A stretch of 64,000 nucleotides of DNA, from the NCBI RefSeq assembly GCF_032027425.1, contig NZ_JAVSJA010000001.1, forward strand, positions 3,918,001-3,982,000, given 5' to 3'. A program made the translations under genes and the position numbers. This stretch comes from Microcystis wesenbergii NRERC-220. GTDB lineage: Bacteria; Cyanobacteriota; Cyanobacteriia; Cyanobacteriales; Microcystaceae. The first letter of the stretch is position 1. The number at the start of each line of letters is the position of its first letter. Positions 8,792 through 17,430 of the stretch are shown here, piece by piece. The notes under the pieces are model-generated. The model saw only the letters and a list, made by a program, of their open reading frames with translations, ran no database searches and was not told the DNA's origin.

Positions 8792-10651
8792 CTAGAAGGT
8801 AAAGGTTCCGCGGAGAGTGCCAATCCACTCATTACCAGTGCCTTTGAACTGTTCAGGTGCAGAAATCCAGATGACACCGGGGGTGATAGAAATATTGTCG
8901 GTGACTTGGTACTTGTAGAACAATTCAACGTGGTAGGGAACGATGTTAGATACTTTTAGCCCCATGTCTCGGAAGCTTAAGTGACCGATGTAGGGCTGCG
9001 CACCAGCAAACAGACCTAAGATATTTCCTTCTTTACCTAAGTCGGGGAAGGCAATACCAGCACCGTAGGTCCACACTTCCGCATCACCTAAACCGAGTAA
9101 GCGCACGGTGGAGTAGGAACCGAAGGCACTCAAGCTGGCAAAACCAAGATTCACTGCACCGGTTAAACCGTAGCTATTGGACACTTTGGCTCCAAAGTTG
9201 AAGAAACCGACTTCATCCTGTAGGGTGACGCTATCAGGATCGTTGCCGTTGACGTTGAGCAGGGTATTTAACTGAGTTTGGGAAAGGTTAGCGGCGGAAG
9301 TCCCCGTTACACCGAAGGAACCACCGTTACCGAAGATGGCGGTATCGGCACCTTGGTAAGCGTTAACGTAGGTGAAGCCGACGTTGAGGAAGTTAAAGAG
9401 GTTAGCGTTAATCTGTGCTAAAGCGGCGTAATCTCCGTTAAAGAGGCCATTACCCGGGTTAGGATTGGCCGCAGAACTGGAGCCACCACCACCGGCTAAG
9501 TAACCCAAGGATAGGGAGGTCGGACCGACAATGCTTTGGAGGAAGCCTAACTGTAGGCTAACACCAGCCCCAGAACCACCACCGATACGGTAGATGGGGT
9601 TTTCGGAAGCGAAGGTCGAAAGCGCACCATTACCACCGTCGAAGTCTTCAAAGAAGGGATTAGTGGTGGGAACGAAGTCATTCCAAATACCGCCCCAAGC
9701 GGCGACGTAGGTATTGAAGCGACCAAAATAACCTAAGTCAATCGGGGTATAGTAGGCCAACCAGTCGAGAACCACATCGCTACCGTTACCGGCGGCAGTC
9801 CAAGTTTGGAATAGGGAAGGGCTTTGCAGGTTATCGAATCTGACGGAAGCGGGATCACCATTTTGTAGTGTGGTGGTCGATTTGTAATCAAATCCGAAGG
9901 GAGTGGCACTACCCGCCGCTAAACGGGTTTTCAAAACGTCCTGACCGGTGAAGCTCGTGTTTAAAACTAAACGAGCGCGGTATTGCATGGCGGCCTGGGA
10001 GGCGGGGCTACCGGCACCAACCGTATCGGTGACAGCGAAGATAACTTCCCCAGCTAATTTGGTGGTGGTGGAGAATTGGTTATTTTCGAGGAAAGACACC
10101 CGGCTTTCTAAGTTATCAACTCTAGCTCCCAAGGCCGCTAACTCAGCTTGGAACTCATCCATCAAGCGCTTGAGGGCATCTAAGTCTTCCTTGAGGACGT
10201 TGACACCATCTTGAATTAAACGCTCCATCACGTTTAAGCAAGCGTTTAAACCAGCCGCAAATTCCCAACGGGTTAAAGCTCGGTCGCCGCGGAAGGTGCG
10301 ATCGGGATAACCAACAATACAACCATAGCGTTCAACTAAACTTCTTAAAGCCTCGAAAGCCCAAGCGGTGGGGGAAACATCCCGCAGTTGGTTAACGCTG
10401 GTGACTTGATCGATGGTGTTCCCCTGTACGGGTGCAACTTGACCTTCGTTACCGTAGCGCTCGATCTGATTGAGTAATTCGCCAGTTCCTGCAGCGTTGT
10501 CCTGAACTTGAGCGATTTCTAGATTGTTAAATTCGGTAGAAACACTGGTAGATTTGGCGGGATCGAAGCTACTAGCATTAGCGGAAGCTACTAGGGTAGC
10601 CCCTAAAATCGCTGGGCTAACCAGCAATGATTTCCAGAACATTCTTAACAT
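8792..10651 (-). CDS. SLH-domain outer-membrane porin (iron-uptake porin family)
   Basis: 619 residues. A signal peptide comes first (about residues 1-27, ending ASANA). An SLH domain (about 85-150: VTSVNQLRDVSPTAWAFEAL ... YGCIVGYPDRTFRGDRALTR) follows, then a coiled coil (about 155-192) and a C-terminal beta-barrel of the OprB/carbohydrate-selective porin type ending in an aromatic strand (GTLRGTFTF). This is the standard architecture of the major cyanobacterial outer-membrane proteins, with the SLH domain tying the barrel to peptidoglycan-linked polymer. In Synechocystis, relatives are reported as channels for inorganic ions and iron. Codon use looks optimised, as expected for an abundant protein. 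ATG at 10651; an ATG three codons later is possible. Confidence 0.92.
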   Translation of the reverse strand: MLRMFWKSLLVSPAILGATLVASANASSFDPAKSTSVSTEFNNLEIAQVQDNAAGTGELLNQIERYGNEGQVAPVQGNTIDQVTSVNQLRDVSPTAWAFEALRSLVERYGCIVGYPDRTFRGDRALTRWEFAAGLNACLNVMERLIQDGVNVLKEDLDALKRLMDEFQAELAALGARVDNLESRVSFLENNQFSTTTKLAGEVIFAVTDTVGAGSPASQAAMQYRARLVLNTSFTGQDVLKTRLAAGSATPFGFDYKSTTTLQNGDPASVRFDNLQSPSLFQTWTAAGNGSDVVLDWLAYYTPIDLGYFGRFNTYVAAWGGIWNDFVPTTNPFFEDFDGGNGALSTFASENPIYRIGGGSGAGVSLQLGFLQSIVGPTSLSLGYLAGGGGSSSAANPNPGNGLFNGDYAALAQINANLFNFLNVGFTYVNAYQGADTAIFGNGGSFGVTGTSAANLSQTQLNTLLNVNGNDPDSVTLQDEVGFFNFGAKVSNSYGLTGAVNLGFASLSAFGSYSTVRLLGLGDAEVWTYGAGIAFPDLGKEGNILGLFAGAQPYIGHLSFRDMGLKVSNIVPYHVELFYKYQVTDNISITPGVIWISAPEQFKGTGNEWIGTLRGTFTF

Positions 10652-10842
10652 GATGGTTTTTTCCTCACACCTTATAGGTTGACTACACAGTTTGACGACG
10701 CATATAGCCTTGCTATTCTTTTGCTATTATACACAATTTAATTACTTAGGGAAAGATGTGATCTCATTTTTTTCCCTTGACCAGTTGACAAAGTGGCCAC
10801 CCTGTCGCTCCTAACGGCACTTAAACAAAAACTAAAGTAGGT

Positions 10843-11079
10843 TAGGGTTTGCGGCAAAAAGTTTGTTGGTGGGGTTAGGAGTCAGTAGCCGGTCGTCAGG
10901 AGTCAGTAGCTGGTCGTTTCAGGCTTTGTTGCCCTCTTTTTTGTACAATTTTTCTACTAAAAGAAGGATAATGCCAGGTTTTTGAAGGTTCCAATCCTAT
11001 TTTCGCAGCATGAACATCGGATTTTAACAAGTCAAAAGCCTTATTTTAAAAGGGTTTTACCATTATTCAGCAAACCCTA
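10843..11079. mobile_element. MITE-C copy (short interior type)
   Basis: Termini TAGGGTTTGCGGCAAAAAG and, inverted, TAGGGTTTGCTGAATAATGG. If the element is taken as GGGTTTGC...GCAAACCC, the flanks are TAGGTTA on both sides, a 7-bp duplication. The interior includes GGAGTCAGT-type repeats and a part shared with the copy at 41880-42114. Together with the porin promoter region and a 14-bp palindrome it accounts for the 10652-11280 gap. Confidence 0.75.
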
Positions 11080-11123
11080 GGTTAGAATCCTTGCAGAGAG
11101 AAAACTTAATCTCAAATAACAGG

Positions 11124-11137
11124 CTCGTCTAGACGAG
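11124..11137. other. 14-bp perfect palindrome upstream of the conserved hypothetical gene
   Basis: CTCGTCTAGACGAG, about 145 bp upstream of the ATG at 11281. It could be an operator or the stem of a leader RNA; nothing decides between them. Confidence 0.35.
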
Positions 11138-11280
11138 TCGGGCAAGGTTCTGTGATTTTGATAACGACGACTGGACTGGGTTGTTGTAAAGTTAATTGAT
11201 GATTCCTATAGTGGCACTCTTAAATATGGAGTGATGCCTAATGGGCAAAACTTAGCGCCCACAAAAACAGGGACAAGACC

Positions 11281-11667
11281 ATGAAAAAAAGAAAGATAGC
11301 CAATACACTGCGTAAAGCCTTGCTAGAAGATGGCAAGATGGAACGCGCTCTCTATGAATACGAATTAGAAGAACACATAGACTACTGGTACGAAGGTCTC
11401 AAGTCCGACCGGGATCAGCTTGTCTTTGCCGTCACGGAAAACTCCGGTCACGTGGCAATGGTATTGATTACGCCAGATAAAACTATCTACGTCAATGAGG
11501 AGGCGAGAGAGAAACTAGCTAAATTCTGGATAAAAGCTTATGAGAATAATATAAATCAACTCATTCCCATGATGGCAGAGAATTTGGCCAATGATATTAT
11601 CTCGGTGACAGGCGTTAAAATGGTGTCCCCAAACCAGAAGCGACGCTGGGTTAGTTTGCGCCCGTAG
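11281..11667 (+). CDS. Conserved hypothetical protein
   Basis: 128 residues, charged, with no signal peptide or transmembrane segment. The N-terminus is very basic (MKKRKIANTLRKALLEDG). The centre has an acidic/aromatic patch (YEYELEEHIDYWYEGL), followed by a beta-strand-like stretch (LVFAVTENSGHVAMVLITPD) and a helical C-terminal half. I do not recognise the family. Monocistronic as far as can be seen: more than 600 bp separate it from the porin start, and a divergent structured region follows. Start chosen as the first ATG. Codon use is like its neighbours, so I believe it is real. Confidence 0.6.
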   Translation: MKKRKIANTLRKALLEDGKMERALYEYELEEHIDYWYEGLKSDRDQLVFAVTENSGHVAMVLITPDKTIYVNEEAREKLAKFWIKAYENNINQLIPMMAENLANDIISVTGVKMVSPNQKRRWVSLRP

Positions 11668-11746
11668 AGTTAAAGTCAAGAAAGGCTCACTTAGGAAAAA
11701 ATTGATATTAGTTCTGGTTCTGGGGTTCCCAGATGACGGGAAACCC

Positions 11747-11800
11747 TCAAAAACTATCCGCCCTTACCAATTGCTCGGTAAGGGCGGTGTAGCGGGTCAT
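11747..11800 (-). terminator. Strong hairpin with T-run, end of a minus-strand transcript
   Basis: An 11-bp perfect stem CCGCCCTTACC/GGTAAGGGCGG with an 8-base loop is followed on the minus strand by ATAGTTTTT. It would end transcripts coming from cbiA or from the small ORF at 11943. A second weaker hairpin (GGGTTTCCC/GGGAACCC) lies just beyond. Confidence 0.7.
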
Positions 11801-11865
11801 CGGAATCGACACCAGACTGCCGGAAGGAACTCCAGCTAGTCTAAATCTTGTTTAGACGTGGGGGT

Positions 11866-11943
11866 CTAGAGAACAGCCCCGGCGCACAGCCGGCTATTGT
11901 CGATTAGGAGACCCATGCTTTTACTACTTTCTACCATCGACAT
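11866..11943 (-). CDS. Possible 25-codon small ORF downstream of cbiA
   Basis: On the minus strand an ideal Shine-Dalgarno (AGGAGGTG) directly precedes an ATG at 11943 that opens 25 codons (MSMVESSKSMGLL ... CAGAVL) and then TAG. It is followed by hairpin-forming sequence (GTCTAAAC/TTTAGAC near 11840) and then the terminator at 11747. The strength of the ribosome binding site is the reason to list it. It may instead be part of a non-coding RNA, and I do not recognise the peptide. Confidence 0.35.
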   Translation of the reverse strand: MSMVESSKSMGLLIDNSRLCAGAVL

Positions 11944-11989
11944 CACCTCCTGTATCCCTTAACGGATTGATTATCAAATTTATCTGTAA

Positions 11990-13366
11990 TTAGCTTAACG
12001 CAGCTGTGCGGAAAAAATCAAGGCCGGCAGCTAAAAATTTTTTCGGCAGGCCCAGATTAGCCCCAAAATGTAGGTGGAGATAGGAAGCGTGCAGATTCTT
12101 ACCTTGCCACCCTTCGGCATTGATAGCACTTTTTGGGAATGCTTGCAGTTGATAAATCGGTGCGTCGCTCACCCCGCTTAATTGGGAGCGATGGAATTCA
12201 TGGCCGCGCACTGGTTGACCTGCTTTGAGCAGGATCGTCTCCTGTTTGGCGATGGCTTGCCGATAACCTAGGGTTAATTTCGGTGACATTATAGCAGATT
12301 GGGGGATTATTTGCAACATAGAATGGTTTTTTTGCTCAAAATCAATTATTTTTTCACATAAATACATTAATCCCCCACATTCGGCGTAGGTGGGCATTCC
12401 AGAGGCGATCGCTTTTCTCACCTGAGTTAAGATAGGGGTGTTAGCGGCTAATTCTGGGGCAAAGATTTCGGGAAAACCGCCACCAAAGTACAATCCTTGT
12501 AGGTTTTCGGGCAAATTTGCCCCTTGCAAGGGACTCCAAAAGATTAATTCTGCGCCTAAATTGGCTAAAATATCGAGATTATCGGGATAATAAAAGTTAA
12601 AAGCCTTATCTCTGGCAATACCGATACGGATAGGGGGAAAAAGCTTATTTGCTCCTGTGGGATTTTTCGGGTTCTCTGGGGGAGAAATGGTCAGTAAAGG
12701 CAAGAGAATGTCCCAATTAAAGCAGTTTTGGGCAATAGAAGCCAGTTGATCTTGCAGTTGCCTGATTTCTCCTAGTTCATCCCTGGGAACTAATCCTAGA
12801 TGGCGATCGGGAATTGTCAGGGAATCTTGACGACGCAGAACCCCGACAATCGGCATATTGATCGATTCTAGGGCGGTTTGCAGTAATTGCTGGTGGCGAT
12901 CGCTACCAACCCGATTGAGGATAACTCCGGCTAGATGGAGATTTTTGTCTAAAGATTGATAACCGCGGACAATAGCGGCGACAGAGGTAGATAAACGACT
13001 GCAATCGATAACTAACAGCAGAGGAAGCCCTAAAATACGGGCAATATGGGCGGTACTGGCATAATCGGGAAATTGAGTATCGCTTAATTGAATACCATCA
13101 AATAGCCCCATTACCCCTTCAATCAGAGCATAATCGACATTTTGACAATGTTGGGCAAAACAGGTTTTTACATAGTCTTCAGAAGTTAAAACCGGATCGA
13201 GATTGCGACAGGGGCGACCGGTAAAATGAGTATGGAACATGGGATCGATATAATCTGGCCCAACTTTAAAAGATTGCACTCGATCGCCACGACTGATTAA
13301 ATAGGCCAAGATTGCCAGAGTAATCGTAGTTTTACCGACTCCGCTTCTTTCTCCCGCGATGATCAT
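11990..13366 (-). CDS. cbiA: Cobyrinate a,c-diamide synthase
   Basis: A 458-residue CbiA/CobB-type amidotransferase. The N-terminal ATPase part has a P-loop (MIIAGERSGVGKTT), the dethiobiotin-synthetase-like KVGPDYIDPMFH and EGVMGLFDG. The C-terminal class I glutaminase-like part has LYFGGGFPEIF and the catalytic Cys in PTYAECGGLMYL. It amidates the a and c side chains of cobyrinate with glutamine and ATP in cobamide synthesis; cytoplasmic. Length is normal. No cobalamin riboswitch was recognised upstream, and no other cobalamin gene is adjacent. ATG at 13366 chosen because the P-loop strand starts there, as in relatives. Confidence 0.92.
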   Translation of the reverse strand: MIIAGERSGVGKTTITLAILAYLISRGDRVQSFKVGPDYIDPMFHTHFTGRPCRNLDPVLTSEDYVKTCFAQHCQNVDYALIEGVMGLFDGIQLSDTQFPDYASTAHIARILGLPLLLVIDCSRLSTSVAAIVRGYQSLDKNLHLAGVILNRVGSDRHQQLLQTALESINMPIVGVLRRQDSLTIPDRHLGLVPRDELGEIRQLQDQLASIAQNCFNWDILLPLLTISPPENPKNPTGANKLFPPIRIGIARDKAFNFYYPDNLDILANLGAELIFWSPLQGANLPENLQGLYFGGGFPEIFAPELAANTPILTQVRKAIASGMPTYAECGGLMYLCEKIIDFEQKNHSMLQIIPQSAIMSPKLTLGYRQAIAKQETILLKAGQPVRGHEFHRSQLSGVSDAPIYQLQAFPKSAINAEGWQGKNLHASYLHLHFGANLGLPKKFLAAGLDFFRTAALS

Positions 13367-13414
13367 TATTAGTTGTTTTTTTTCGAGATCGAGCTAGACT
13401 TAATTAACCTGTTA

Positions 13415-13538
13415 AGTAGTTGGACAAAAGTAAAGTTAACTGTGGGGTAAGGAGTCAGTAGCCGGTCGTCGGTCGTCAGTAAGAATTGCGGCAATTTACA
13501 TTTCTTAAGATAGACAACAGAATTTATGTCCGACTACT
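13415..13538. mobile_element. MITE with TA duplication (AGTAGTYGGACA ends)
   Basis: Ends AGTAGTTGGACA and, inverted, AGTAGTCGGACA. TA at 13413-13414 and 13539-13540. The interior contains GGTCGTC repeats. The first bases (AGTAGTYG) resemble one end of MITE-B. No coding capacity. Confidence 0.75.
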
Positions 13539-13540
13539 TA

Positions 13541-13925
13541 CACAATCAATTCTAAAGCTTGCCAACGGCTAATAGAGTTAATTTTGGCCGCTAACTGGTC
13601 CCTGTGTCAATCGACTTTTTTGATTAGGGGTGAAATCGATTTGACCACGTTTAGGATCCTTGGCATCATCTCCGGACGACCAGCTATTGTTCTGACGTTG
13701 CCCAAAACCAGAGACTTCCTACGCCACCATGAAGATAGGCTAAGACGCATTTTAACCGCCTATCCTTGAGATTGGCTAAATCTACCCAAATCCCTTTACT
13801 GTTGCCTGTTGCCTGTTGCCTCATCTCAACAAGCAATTTAAATTCGCGGGCAGCTTAACTGCTAGATTAGCTGACCAATTTTGTTTAGCTGTTAATTTTT
13901 GTAAAAAAAACATCGTCTGTATCCT
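13541..13925 (-). pseudogene. Decayed small coding region between two MITEs
   Basis: On the minus strand an ATG near 13913 opens MFFLQKLTAKQNWSANLAV, where the MITE at 13738-13855 interrupts. Beyond it one frame reads LHGGVGSLWFWATSEQ then stop, and further on another frame reads DQLAAKINSISRWQALELIV, ending at the next MITE, whose TA completes a stop codon. These stretches look protein-like but are in different phases. I cannot name them, and they may belong to one or two former genes. Treat as tentative. From about 13926 to 14241 only the pckA leader is present. Confidence 0.3.
13738..13855 (-). mobile_element. MITE-A copy 1 (118 bp, diverged)
   Basis: Shares both ends (GCTAAGACGCATTTTAA and, inverted, AGCTGCCCGCGAATTTAAAT) and the TTGCCT-repeat core with the 126-bp copies at 16003, 16518, 40421 and 49412. 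Flanked by TA at 13736-13737 and 13856-13857. First base G instead of A, and an interior deletion. Confidence 0.8.
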
Positions 13926-14241
13926 ATTGTACAGATAGACTAAAAATATCTAGAAAAAGCAGTTAGATCGGCAAGAGGGAAAAGGTAAAAACCCTGACTG
14001 GGAGATGAGGGGTAAATACGCAAATAATCCTGAATTACCGCTCTAAGATTGGCTTTACCGACAGCGAAAGACCAGATTAATCAGGCAAATATCGTCAAAT
14101 AAACTAATTAATATAGCTCCTTAGGTGTCTGGGAGTGAAAAGGACAGAGAACGGAGTTTTTCTAGTTTCTATAACTGCACTAATCAGAGACCTGGAACTT
14201 AGCTCTAAACCGACAACTAAATTATCAGGAGAATTGGGGTT

Positions 14242-15921
14242 ATGCCGACTCTACACACGCTGACCAATGATAGTATCTCTTGTCCCTTGCCCGATCGCAT
14301 GGAGAATGTCAATTTCTACTACGAATTAGAAAATCAAATTCATCCCACCTACGGCCTCGAAAACCTAGGCATGAAAAATCTCGGTCGCGTTTATCGCAAT
14401 CTTTCCGTACCGCAATTAGTCGAACAGGCGATCGAACGTCATGAGGGCGTTTTAGCCGATAATGGGGCTTTAGTGGTGGAAACAGGTAAATATACCGGTC
14501 GTTCCCCCAAAGATAAATTCATTGTCAAAGAAGCCAATAGCGAAAAGGAAATCGACTGGAATCAGCATAACGCCCCGATTAGCGAGGAAAAATTCCAGCA
14601 GTTATACCGAAAAGTCCTCGCCTATGTGCAGGGAAAAGACCTATATATCTTCGATGGTTACGTCGGATCCGATCCTAATTGTCGCTTTGGCGTGCGCGTT
14701 GTCACCGAAATCGCCTATCATAACCTCTTTGCCCATCAGTTATTCCTCCGGCCCAGTGCGATCGAACTAGCTGCCCATCAAACTGATTTTACCGTGATTG
14801 CCCTGCCGGGGTTACAGGGAGATCCCGAAGATGACGACCTGAACAGCGAAGCCTTTATCGTCCTCAACCTGGCCAAAAAAATCGTTCTCATCGGTGGCAC
14901 TCGCTACGCTGGCGAAATCAAAAAATCCGTCTTCTCGATGATGAACTACCTGATGACCAAACAAGGGGTTTTACCGATGCACGGTGCCGCTAACATGGAT
15001 AAACACGGTCATACAGCCCTCTTTTTCGGTCTCTCCGGTACGGGTAAAACCACCCTTTCCGCCGATCCTAAACGCAGCCTCATCGGTGATGATGAACACG
15101 GTTGGTCAGAAGACGGCATTTTTAACTTTGAAGGCGGTTGTTACGCTAAAACCATCCGTTTAAGTGCCGAATACGAACCCCAAATCTGGGCAGCGATTCA
15201 ATTTGGCACTATTCTCGAAAACGTGATCCTGTCCCCCGATAATCGCCTTCCCGACTACGATGATGGACGTTTGACCGAAAACACCCGCGCCGCCTATCCC
15301 CTGCGTTATATCCCTAATTGTGCCGTATCTGGCATGGGAACCCACCCGAAAACTATTATCTTCTTAACTGCCGATGCTTTTGGGGTACTGCCACCAATCG
15401 CCAAATTAACCACGAACCAGGCGATGTATCATTTCCTCTCCGGCTATACTAGCAAATTAGCGGGAACGGAACGGGGAATCACCGCCCCACAGGTGACTTT
15501 TTCCAGTTGTTTCGGTCAATGTTTCTTCCCTCTGTCACCCCTTGTCTATGCCCAAATGTTAGGGGAACGTTTAGAACAACACCCCGAAACCTCCGTTTAT
15601 CTGATTAATACCGGTTGGTCCGGCGGTCCCTACGGAGTCGGCGATCGCATTTCGATCAAACACACCCGCGCTATGGTTTCCGCCGCTTTAAATGGCGATT
15701 TAGAGGAAGTCTTTTTCCATCCTCATCCCATCTTTCAAGTTCTCGTCCCCGAAATTGTCCCCGGAGTTCCCAAAAAAATCCTCGACCCGCGACAAGCATG
15801 GCAAGATGGCGAATCCTACGACCTACAGGCGCGAGAATTGGCCCATCGTTTCGTGGAAAATTTCCGTCAATTTACCACTGCCTCCCAAGAAATAATTGCA
15901 GCCGGTCCAATTTGGGAATAA
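14242..15921 (+). CDS. pckA: Phosphoenolpyruvate carboxykinase (ATP)
   Basis: 559 residues. Motifs in order: YTGRSPKDKFIV (substrate-binding region, about residues 77-88), GLSGTGKTT (P-loop, about 263-271), LIGDDEHGW (metal-binding kinase-2 motif, about 280-288), and TRAAYPLRYIPN. It interconverts oxaloacetate and ATP with PEP, CO2 and ADP; cytoplasmic. In a cyanobacterium it may act in the anaplerotic or gluconeogenic direction. A Shine-Dalgarno AGGAG at 14229-14233 lies eight bases before the ATG. It has a longer N-terminus than many bacterial enzymes (about 25 extra residues), which may simply be lineage-typical. Monocistronic. Confidence 0.95.
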   Translation: MPTLHTLTNDSISCPLPDRMENVNFYYELENQIHPTYGLENLGMKNLGRVYRNLSVPQLVEQAIERHEGVLADNGALVVETGKYTGRSPKDKFIVKEANSEKEIDWNQHNAPISEEKFQQLYRKVLAYVQGKDLYIFDGYVGSDPNCRFGVRVVTEIAYHNLFAHQLFLRPSAIELAAHQTDFTVIALPGLQGDPEDDDLNSEAFIVLNLAKKIVLIGGTRYAGEIKKSVFSMMNYLMTKQGVLPMHGAANMDKHGHTALFFGLSGTGKTTLSADPKRSLIGDDEHGWSEDGIFNFEGGCYAKTIRLSAEYEPQIWAAIQFGTILENVILSPDNRLPDYDDGRLTENTRAAYPLRYIPNCAVSGMGTHPKTIIFLTADAFGVLPPIAKLTTNQAMYHFLSGYTSKLAGTERGITAPQVTFSSCFGQCFFPLSPLVYAQMLGERLEQHPETSVYLINTGWSGGPYGVGDRISIKHTRAMVSAALNGDLEEVFFHPHPIFQVLVPEIVPGVPKKILDPRQAWQDGESYDLQARELAHRFVENFRQFTTASQEIIAAGPIWE

Positions 15922-16002
15922 CAGCATCAAGGAATCGGTTATCAACTATCAGTTAAAGTGAGATTTTCTCGGAGTTTGATTTTCAGGTGGCGTATGTTGG
16001 TA

Positions 16003-16128
16003 AGCTGCCCGCGCATTTAAATTGCTTGTTGAGACGAGGCAAGAGGCACTCTTGCAAGAGGCAACAGTAAAGGGATTGGGGGAGATTCGGCTAATCTTAA
16101 GAATAAGCGCTTTAAATGCGTCTTAGCT
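16003..16128 (+). mobile_element. MITE-A copy 2 (126 bp)
   Basis: Starts AGCTGCCCGCGCATTTAAAT and ends with the inverse of AGCTAAGACGCATTTAAAGC. TA at 16001-16002 and 16129-16130. The interior carries GAGGCAAGAGGCACTCTTGC, partly self-complementary. Nearly identical to copies 3 and 4, so recently active. Confidence 0.9.
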
Positions 16129-16187
16129 TATCCCACTTAATCCACAAAAATGTACGGAGATTCGGGAATTTTTGTCCAATCAATTAA

Positions 16188-16365
16188 GGTTCTTCGTTAC
16201 TTGGTATGGTTCGCTCAGGTGCGACTAAATCCTTATTTGGCAGGAGACTTAATTGATTAGTTCGTTCTAGATCGAAAACAATTGACAAAAATCGCCGAAT
16301 ACCTTTCTACGTAAGGGTTTCACTCCTTCTAAATCCGTCTATTGCATAACACAAACCGAAGAACC
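16188..16365. mobile_element. 178-bp MITE with 8-bp duplication (ISL3-like ends)
   Basis: Ends GGTTCTTCGTTAC and, inverted, GGTTCTTCGGTTTGTGTTAT. Exact 8-bp duplication TCAATTAA at 16180-16187 and 16366-16373. End sequence and duplication length fit the ISL3 family (inference from family knowledge). No ORF. Confidence 0.8.
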
Positions 16366-16517
16366 TCAATTAATCGGTGAACTTCAGGAAAAAAGAAGCA
16401 TAAAAACGCTTAAAAATATTCGCTTAATGCTTCTTCCCAGGGTTGATCATAATTAGCGGTTGTTTGATTAATTTTTAATCATTATGCTAACCGAATCACA
16501 GAAGGAGAGCTTAGATA

Positions 16518-16643
16518 AGCTGCCCGCGCATTTAAATTGCTTGTTGAGACGAGGCAAGAGGCACTCTTGCAAGAGGCAACAGTAAAGGGATTGGGGGAGA
16601 TTCGGCTAATCTTAAGAATAAGCGCTTTAAATGCGTCTTAGCT
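16518..16643 (+). mobile_element. MITE-A copy 3 (126 bp)
   Basis: Same sequence and orientation as copy 2. TA at 16516-16517 and 16644-16645. It splits a short minus-strand protein-like remnant (see next entry) from sequence further left. Confidence 0.9.
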
Positions 16644-16649
16644 TACTTA

Positions 16650-16755
16650 GATAAAGAAGCTACTAACATTAATGCTACCTAAAGCTGGTAAAGTACCAGT
16701 AAATCCGGTGACATTTATTAATAAATCATTGCTGGATTGGAAGCCCGCAGGCTCT
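16650..16755 (-). pseudogene. Possible short 3' remnant of a beta-rich protein gene
   Basis: A minus-strand frame reads PAGFQSSNDLLINVTGFTG then TLPALGSINVSSFFI and stop, about 33 residues. The composition is like the end of a repeat-rich extracellular protein. Upstream of it the sequence changes to a short repeated-type sequence (around 16800-16850). Too short to name. Confidence 0.25.
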
Positions 16756-16859
16756 CTTGGGTTTGCTGGGTAAAATGTATTCTAAGATACAGTCCTGCCG
16801 GCGAGCGAGTGGAACGAACCACAAAGACACAAAGGACACAAAGATTGATCGCTCCTATA

Positions 16860-17127
16860 TAGGGCTGGCTGAATAAATCTAAAAAACTTGTTGGATAAGG
16901 CTTTTAGACTTTTTTGACCTCAAAAAGTGCCGACCCTTGCACTGATCGGGGGTAAAATTCCGGTACTTTTTGCCTGAAAATTAGGTAACTGACTACCTCA
17001 AAATCGGTAAAACCCTACACCCCACACCCAACCCCCCCAACCCCCCCGATGTCGGGGGGGCAGGGGGGGTGGGGGGTTGGGGGGGCCACACCCTGCCCCC
17101 ACGAAAAACTTTTTGCCGCAAACCCTA
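16860..17127. mobile_element. MITE-C copy (long interior type, 268 bp)
   Basis: Ends TAGGGCTGGCTGAATAAATC and, inverted, TAGGGTTTGCGGCAAAAAG. Taken as GGG...CCC, both flanks read TATATA, a 6-bp duplication. The interior is shared, inverted, with the copy at 41354-41608, including a run of C/G tracts at 17030-17090. Confidence 0.8.
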
Positions 17128-17146
17128 TATAGGGCGATGGATCGTC

Positions 17147-17264
17147 TTGACATCCTCGCCGCCGTAAAACGGACGGCGATTCCCAAACCTCACGATTTGA
17201 GTTTCTGCTTCTTTCCCGAAGGATTTTTCGCACCTGCCGCCCCAGTTTTACTCTGTTCTGGTCA
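17147..17264 (-). ncRNA. Candidate right end / omega-RNA 3' region of a TnpB element
   Basis: Downstream of the split tnpB on the minus strand, a hairpin (17157-17178, CGCCG/CGGCG type stem) is followed by GAGGATGTCAA. The tnpB remnant at 41.6 kb has the same arrangement and the same -TGTCAA ending at 41289. In IS200/IS605-type elements this position carries the right-end hairpin and the scaffold of the omega RNA, with the guide running into flanking DNA (established for the family). Here the guide would be about positions 17127-17146. No expression evidence. Confidence 0.5.
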
Positions 17265-17430
17265 TCAGGTCGCTCTACAGACTGACACCGCAAGCCCTGC
17301 GGCCAAAATATTTTTACTGGCGTTAATATCTCGGTCATGGTGAGTCCCACAGTCTGGACAGTCCCATTCTCGAATATTTAACGGCATTTTTTCAGCAATA
17401 TACCCGCAATTACTACATCTTTTAGAGCTA

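Noticed and set aside
11750-11900. Possible tmRNA, RNase P RNA or cobalamin riboswitch
   Set aside because: No tRNA-like ends, none of the conserved RNase P blocks, and the position is downstream, not upstream, of cbiA; no match that I can support.
13800-13830. TTGCCTGTTGCCTG-type heptamers as a CRISPR-like array
   Set aside because: Units are 7 bp without spacers and are interiors of MITEs.
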